From positions 1 to 10,484 of the forward strand of contig JALRGB010000208.1 of NCBI GenBank assembly GCA_023253575.1: DNA of 10,484 nucleotides, given 5' to 3'. This stretch comes from Verrucomicrobiales bacterium (GTDB taxonomy: Bacteria > Verrucomicrobiota > Verrucomicrobiia > Verrucomicrobiales > V1-33). The translations under genes were made by a program, and so were the position numbers. Shown here in pieces: positions 7,446 to 10,484 of the stretch (its first letter is position 1; every line of letters starts with the position of its first letter). Below the pieces are notes generated by a model that saw nothing but the letters and a program-made list of their open reading frames with translations, was not told where the DNA came from and searched no databases.

Positions 7446-8282
7446 ATGAATCCATCACATTTTGCTCCTGTCCTGCGTTGGCTGTTGGCGGCGGTTGCCG
7501 TCGGCTCTGGGCTTGCGTCTTGCACCGTCTACGATGACGGGTATTACGGTGGCGGGCCCCGCTACGGAGGTGGTCCTTATTATGGGGGTGGGTACGGGTA
7601 CGTGTACGACGATTGGAACGACGATTACTACAGCTACCATCCGGCGGCGTATTCGGGATATGTTTCGTATTCAACGCGTTATCCGTACTATTACGGGGGG
7701 CGTTATTACAGTTATCGCTGGTGGGACGACGACCGCTACTCGCATTATCGTCATGATCATGGGTCGAACTACCAACGATATCGTCATCATCGTAGTGATG
7801 AGGAATTGAAGCTGGTTCGTTATCGGCAGGAGGATCGGGGCCAGTTGCCTACGGGGTACCATTCTAAAGAATGGTACAAAGACCGAGGGATCAGTTTGAA
7901 GGAAAATACGTATCGTGACCGGGAGGGCGAACTGCACGGGAGGCAGCCTCGTTCCAGTAGTTCAGGCAGTTCAGGAACGAAGTATCGACATTCAGATTCA
8001 TCGCGGGGCGGTTCTTCGTCATCTCGGAATCGGGATGATGACCGTCAGCCGAGCTCTCATCCGCGGGCGCTGTTGCAGCCGGAAAAATACCGATATACGG
8101 GGGAGAGAGAGACGTCCCACCGGTCGTCCTCATCTTCTTCCTCGTCTTCTTCCAATCGCAGTCGTGAGGATCATCGTCCGACCAGTGAACATCCCCGCGC
8201 CTTGCGCCAGCCGGAAAAGTATCGTTATACGGGAAGTGCGGGAGGCGGTGAGCGGAGCGGTCATAAAAGCAAGAAAGACTGA
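7446..8282 (+). CDS. Tyr/Gly- and Ser-rich lipoprotein with duplicated HPRALxQPEKYRYTG motif
   Basis: Encodes 278 residues. Residues 8-25 form a lipoprotein signal peptide ending LASC, so the mature protein would begin with lipidated Cys26. Next comes a Tyr/Gly/Asp-rich stretch (27-115; YYGGG, RYGGGPYYGGGYGY) and a more ordered part (about 118-165; LKLVRYRQEDRGQLPTGYHS, then KEWYKDRGISLKENTYRDRE). Last is a Ser/Arg-rich tail with ten consecutive Ser at 227-236. HPRALLQPEKYRYTG (205-219) recurs as HPRALRQPEKYRYTG (249-263), 44 residues later. The ten Ser use mixed TCN codons, so this is not a simple slippage tract. It is probably anchored in the outer membrane or periplasm. I do not recognise a named family. 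The low-complexity composition suggests a surface, adhesive or wall-associated role, which is inference. It is divergent from trpG, and no Shine-Dalgarno sequence is seen. Confidence 0.85.
   Translation: MNPSHFAPVLRWLLAAVAVGSGLASCTVYDDGYYGGGPRYGGGPYYGGGYGYVYDDWNDDYYSYHPAAYSGYVSYSTRYPYYYGGRYYSYRWWDDDRYSHYRHDHGSNYQRYRHHRSDEELKLVRYRQEDRGQLPTGYHSKEWYKDRGISLKENTYRDREGELHGRQPRSSSSGSSGTKYRHSDSSRGGSSSSRNRDDDRQPSSHPRALLQPEKYRYTGERETSHRSSSSSSSSSSNRSREDHRPTSEHPRALRQPEKYRYTGSAGGGERSGHKSKKD
8058..8234 (+). repeat. Duplicated 45-bp coding motif inside the lipoprotein gene
   Basis: Copies at 8058-8102 and 8190-8234 encode the same 15 residues except one (Leu210 versus Arg254). Eight of the fifteen codons differ only synonymously (for example CCG/CCC, CGG/CGC, GCG/GCC, AAA/AAG, TAC/TAT, CGA/CGT). 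The similarity continues weakly upstream (RDDDRQPSS and REDHRPTSE). This is an old duplication kept at protein level. Confidence 0.8.
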
Positions 8283-8310
8283 GGTGTGGCTGAGGGCCGG
8301 GTGGTCTTTG

Positions 8311-8331
8311 AGAGCGGAGCGACGTCGCTCT
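8311..8331. repeat. Intergenic palindrome, possible REP-like element
   Basis: GAGCGACGTCGCTC (8317-8330) is a perfect 14-bp inverted repeat without a loop. AGAGCG (8311-8316) can alternatively pair with CGCTCT (8326-8331). It lies 35 bp after the lipoprotein stop and about 100 bp before kamA. It has no T-run after it. A short dispersed palindrome or a dimeric protein-binding site is possible; genome-wide copy number would decide. Confidence 0.5.
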
Positions 8332-8387
8332 GCAGGTGGAGGCAGGTATTGGGAAAAAGTGTATGTGAGAGAGGGGGCGGCCTGACA

Positions 8388-8415
8388 TTGACTTCGTGGT
8401 GCCGTCCCTTAGTAT
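8388..8415 (+). promoter_or_regulatory. Sigma70-like promoter of kamA
   Basis: TTGACT (8388-8393) and TAGTAT (8410-8415) are 16 bases apart. The -35 box is a five-of-six match and the -10 box four of six. Transcription would begin near 8422, leaving about 11 bases before the ATG at 8433 and about 26 before the ATG at 8448. No other promoter-like pair stands out in the 150-bp spacer. Confidence 0.4.
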
Positions 8416-8432
8416 GAATTGTCATCAACCAG

Positions 8433-9659
8433 ATGGTTTTGACGCCGATGCATACCCTTACCTCCGCCCTTGATAAGGGCTTTTCTTCATCCGCTCCCGG
8501 TTATTGGGCCGGCGTTGCTCCCGAACAGTGGAATGACTGGACGTGGCAGATGAAAAATCGTGTCACGACCTTGGCCCAGCTGGAAAAGCATCTGGTGCTG
8601 ACGGATGAAGAGCGCGCGGGCGTGCTTCTGACCAAGGACAAGTTGGCGATGGCGATTACGCCGCATTTTTTCAATCTGGTAGATCCGCTTGATCCGGAGT
8701 GTCCGATTCGGCGGCAGGTGATTCCGCGGATTGAAGAAAGCTGGGAGGATCCGGATGAGATGAGTGACCCGTGTGGTGAGGATAGCCACATGCCGGTTCC
8801 CGGGCTGGTGCACCGGTATCCGGACCGGGTGCTTTTTTTGGTGACTGACCGGTGTGCCAGTTATTGTCGGTATTGCACGCGCAGTCGGGTCGTGAGCGGG
8901 GTGGGGGAGCAGGAGTTGCACACTGAATTTGAGGCGGCTTTTCGGTATTTGGAGCAGCACACGGAAGTTCGCGATGTATTGTTGTCGGGTGGTGATGCGC
9001 TGTTGCTCTCGGATGGCAAATTGGAGAAGCTCCTTTCTCGATTGCGCGCCATTCCTCATATTGAGTTTTTGCGGATTGGCTCGCGGGTTCCGATTTTTCT
9101 TCCGCAGCGGATCACGCCGGCGTTGGTGCAGATGTTGCAGAAGTACCATCCCTTGTGGATGAGTGTGCATGCCAATCACCCGAAGGAACTGACCTCGGAG
9201 GTGAGGGCGGCGCTTGAGCTGTTGGCGAATCATGGGGTGCCGCTGGGCAACCAGAGTGTGCTGCTGCGCGGTGTGAATGATGACGTGGAAACGTATAAGT
9301 CATTGGTTCACAAGTTGTTGATGTGCCGCGTGCGGCCGTATTACCTATACCAGTGCGATTTGATCCAGGGGTCTTCGCACCTTCGGACGAGTGTGGCCCG
9401 GGGGGTGGAAATCATCGAAGGGTTGCGCGGTCACACCACGGGGTACAGCGTTCCGCAATTTGTGGTGGATGCGCCCGGAGGTGGCGGCAAGGTACCGATT
9501 AATCCGGAGTATGTGTTGCAGCGGAACCATGCGCGCACGGTGGTGCGCAATTATGAAGGGCGTGTTTTTGAATATCCTGAGCCCGGCAGCAAGTGGGATT
9601 TAGGAGACCCATCGGTCACTCCCGGGGCGTTGGAATGGTCTGCCGGGCGTCGATGGTAG
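8433..9659 (+). CDS. kamA: Lysine 2,3-aminomutase (KamA), radical SAM and PLP enzyme
   Basis: Encodes 408 residues; the ATG at 8448 (Met6) is an alternative start. It converts L-lysine to L-beta-lysine using a 4Fe-4S cluster, S-adenosylmethionine and PLP. The cluster motif is C141-x3-C145-x2-C148 (CASYCRYC), preceded by HRYPDRVLFLVTD. SGGDALL (185-191) is the SAM-binding glycine motif. LGNQSVLLRGVND (271-283) and DAPGGGGK (346-353) carry the PLP site, with K353 as the Schiff-base lysine. D309 (YQCDL) and D346 align with the two clostridial lysine-binding aspartates (D293, D330), which favours lysine over glutamate. The zinc cysteine of the clostridial enzyme (C268) is Asp284 here, and the C-terminal Cys cluster is absent, so the tail is short. 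No ablB acetyltransferase, efp or lysine-fermentation gene is adjacent. Beta-lysine production is likely; its use (osmolyte, peptide or EF-P modification) is unknown. Confidence 0.9.
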   Translation: MVLTPMHTLTSALDKGFSSSAPGYWAGVAPEQWNDWTWQMKNRVTTLAQLEKHLVLTDEERAGVLLTKDKLAMAITPHFFNLVDPLDPECPIRRQVIPRIEESWEDPDEMSDPCGEDSHMPVPGLVHRYPDRVLFLVTDRCASYCRYCTRSRVVSGVGEQELHTEFEAAFRYLEQHTEVRDVLLSGGDALLLSDGKLEKLLSRLRAIPHIEFLRIGSRVPIFLPQRITPALVQMLQKYHPLWMSVHANHPKELTSEVRAALELLANHGVPLGNQSVLLRGVNDDVETYKSLVHKLLMCRVRPYYLYQCDLIQGSSHLRTSVARGVEIIEGLRGHTTGYSVPQFVVDAPGGGGKVPINPEYVLQRNHARTVVRNYEGRVFEYPEPGSKWDLGDPSVTPGALEWSAGRRW

Positions 9660-9671
9660 ACGGCGTGGCGG

Positions 9672-9685
9672 GGGGATGGCTCCCC
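9672..9685. other. Short hairpin after kamA
   Basis: GGGGA (9672-9676) pairs with TCCCC (9681-9685) around a 4-base loop, 12 bp after the kamA stop. It lacks a following T-run, so it is at best a weak transcription or mRNA-end signal. Confidence 0.25.
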
Positions 9686-9691
9686 GATGGG

Positions 9692-9720
9692 CCGAACAGG
9701 CTCAATAGGCCCAATAGGCC
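9692..9720. repeat. 9-bp minisatellite, three units
   Basis: Three imperfect 9-bp units, CCGAACAGG (9692-9700), CTCAATAGG (9701-9709) and CCCAATAGG (9710-9718), are followed by CC. The last two also read as a perfect CAATAGGCC doublet (9703-9720). The units lie between kamA and the ABC ATPase gene and are not coding if the ATG at 9765 is used. Confidence 0.6.
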
Positions 9721-9764
9721 AACTTTTGGATTGTGTTTGTGTTCACTCGTTTTTCAATTTCACC

Positions 9765-10433
9765 ATGCACGCTCTCGAAGTCACTCATTTGATCAAGGAT
9801 TACCCGGATGCGGCAGGGCGTCCTCCGCGGCGGGTGCTAGATGACATTTCCTTCACGGTTGATGGTGGAGAATCACTGGCGATTGTGGGGCCTTCGGGAT
9901 GTGGCAAGAGTACGCTGCTCAATTTGATTGGACTTCTTGATGTGCCGACGGCGGGTGAGGTACAGCTGGCCGGGCGTCGAGTAGCCGGGTTGGGGGAGCG
10001 CGAACGTGCGGCCTTGCGGGCGGAGTTGTTGGGATTCGTTTTTCAGCTCCATCATCTGCTCCCGCAATGCACGGTATTGGAGAATGTGATGGTGCCGACG
10101 CTCGCATTACCGGCGGGGCATCCGAACCGGGTGGGGGCGGCCGAGCGGGCGTCGGGGTTATTGGACCGGGTGGGGTTGGCCGCGCAGCGGGACCAGTTTC
10201 CGGGTGTGCTTTCCGGGGGGGAGCGGCAGAGGGTGGCCGTAGTGCGCGCCTTGATTAATCAGCCGAAGTTGATTCTGGCGGACGAGCCGACGGGGGCGCT
10301 TGATCGCGAGAATGCCGGGCGTGTCGTTGATTTGCTCAAGTCACTCGCTGGTGAGCATCAGGCGGGGCTGATCATGGTGACCCACGATCAGGCGCTGGCT
10401 GCCAGTTTGCAACGGACCCTCACGCTGGAGTAA
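9765..10433 (+). CDS. LolD-like ABC transporter ATP-binding protein
   Basis: Encodes 222 residues. The ATG at 9765 starts MHALEVTHLIKDYP, the standard LolD/MacB-type first strand. An ATG at 9687 would add 26 residues derived from the 9-bp repeats and is rejected. Walker A is GPSGCGKST (42-50), the Q-loop is Q94 (FVFQLHHLLP), the signature is LSGGERQ (149-155), Walker B is LILADE (169-174), the D-loop GALD follows, and the switch His is H207 (MVTHD). It is cytoplasmic and would power an inner-membrane permease. LolD with LolC/E extracts lipoproteins for transfer to the outer membrane, whereas MacB-like relatives export peptides or drugs. The FQxHHLLP stretch leans to LolD. No permease gene is visible on either side within the window, so the exact system stays open. 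No Shine-Dalgarno sequence is seen. Confidence 0.9.
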   Translation: MHALEVTHLIKDYPDAAGRPPRRVLDDISFTVDGGESLAIVGPSGCGKSTLLNLIGLLDVPTAGEVQLAGRRVAGLGERERAALRAELLGFVFQLHHLLPQCTVLENVMVPTLALPAGHPNRVGAAERASGLLDRVGLAAQRDQFPGVLSGGERQRVAVVRALINQPKLILADEPTGALDRENAGRVVDLLKSLAGEHQAGLIMVTHDQALAASLQRTLTLE

Positions 10434-10484
10434 TCAGACTGCTACGGCGGGCAATCTAGGCGCCGGGGCGACGGCGGCGGGCCA

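Noticed and set aside
7455..8388. Long open frames on both strands across the lipoprotein gene
   Set aside because: They are shadows caused by its Tyr/Ser/Arg-biased codons; only the 7446 frame has a lipobox signal peptide and a conserved duplicated motif.
8414..8473. Possible 19-codon upstream ORF overlapping the kamA start
   Set aside because: Its ATG falls inside the proposed -10 box of kamA, it has no ribosome site, and its product has no recognisable feature.
10456..10484. Minus-strand open frame ending at TAG (10458-10456) with a tail reading ARRRRPGA
   Set aside because: Only eight codons lie inside the window; it may be the end of a convergent gene but cannot be told from chance.
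1..10484. CRISPR array, insertion sequence, prophage, toxin-antitoxin or defence system
   Set aside because: No regularly spaced repeats, transposase, integrase, nuclease or toxin-like gene is seen; all sizeable genes match metabolic, envelope or transport families.

Overview
The window looks like chromosomal DNA from a Gram-negative bacterium, most probably a verrucomicrobial one (Opitutae-like). This is inferred from several things. There is a secreted protein joining FG-GAP/VCBS repeats to a DUF1080 (3-keto-disaccharide hydrolase-like) domain, an architecture typical of Verrucomicrobiota and Planctomycetes. There is a lipobox lipoprotein, a LolD-type ABC ATPase and a KamA-type lysine 2,3-aminomutase. 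Almost no gene has a Shine-Dalgarno sequence. The DNA is GC-rich and the + strand is strongly G-rich. I see no tRNA, rRNA, CRISPR array, transposase, integrase or other mobile-element mark.

Layout: (1) 67-303, minus strand: a 78-aa zinc-ribbon protein with a promoter almost touching its start codon. (2) 516-2444, plus: the secreted FG-GAP/DUF1080 protein. (3) 2525-3829, plus: a GT4 glycosyltransferase with an unusual Cys-containing N-terminal motif, separated from gene 2 by a palindromic GC-rich spacer. (4) 4036-5283, plus: an AI-2E/PerM-family membrane protein. (5) 5284-6669, minus: a WcaL-like GT4 glycosyltransferase that converges on gene 4 with no spacer. (6) 6721-7284, minus: the glutamine amidotransferase subunit TrpG/PabA, upstream of gene 5 and possibly co-transcribed. 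(7) 7446-8282, plus and divergent from trpG: a Tyr/Gly- and Ser-rich lipoprotein with a duplicated 15-residue motif. (8) 8433-9659, plus: a KamA lysine 2,3-aminomutase that lacks the clostridial zinc-site cysteines. (9) 9765-10433, plus: a LolD-like ABC ATPase with no permease in view.

No single pathway links the genes. Two sugar transferases, a secreted sugar-related protein and a cell-surface lipoprotein suggest envelope or exopolysaccharide work. The others (TrpG/PabA, KamA, AI-2E, LolD) are metabolic or housekeeping functions. KamA could make beta-lysine, but its usual partner, an acetyltransferase (AblB) for the compatible solute N-epsilon-acetyl-beta-lysine, is not here, and neither is EF-P.

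I found no convincing new multi-gene system. The points worth a second look are smaller: the duplicated lipoprotein motif that varies almost only at synonymous sites, the zinc-site loss in KamA, a 14-bp intergenic palindrome, a 9-bp minisatellite, a near-leaderless promoter, and the general absence of Shine-Dalgarno sequences.
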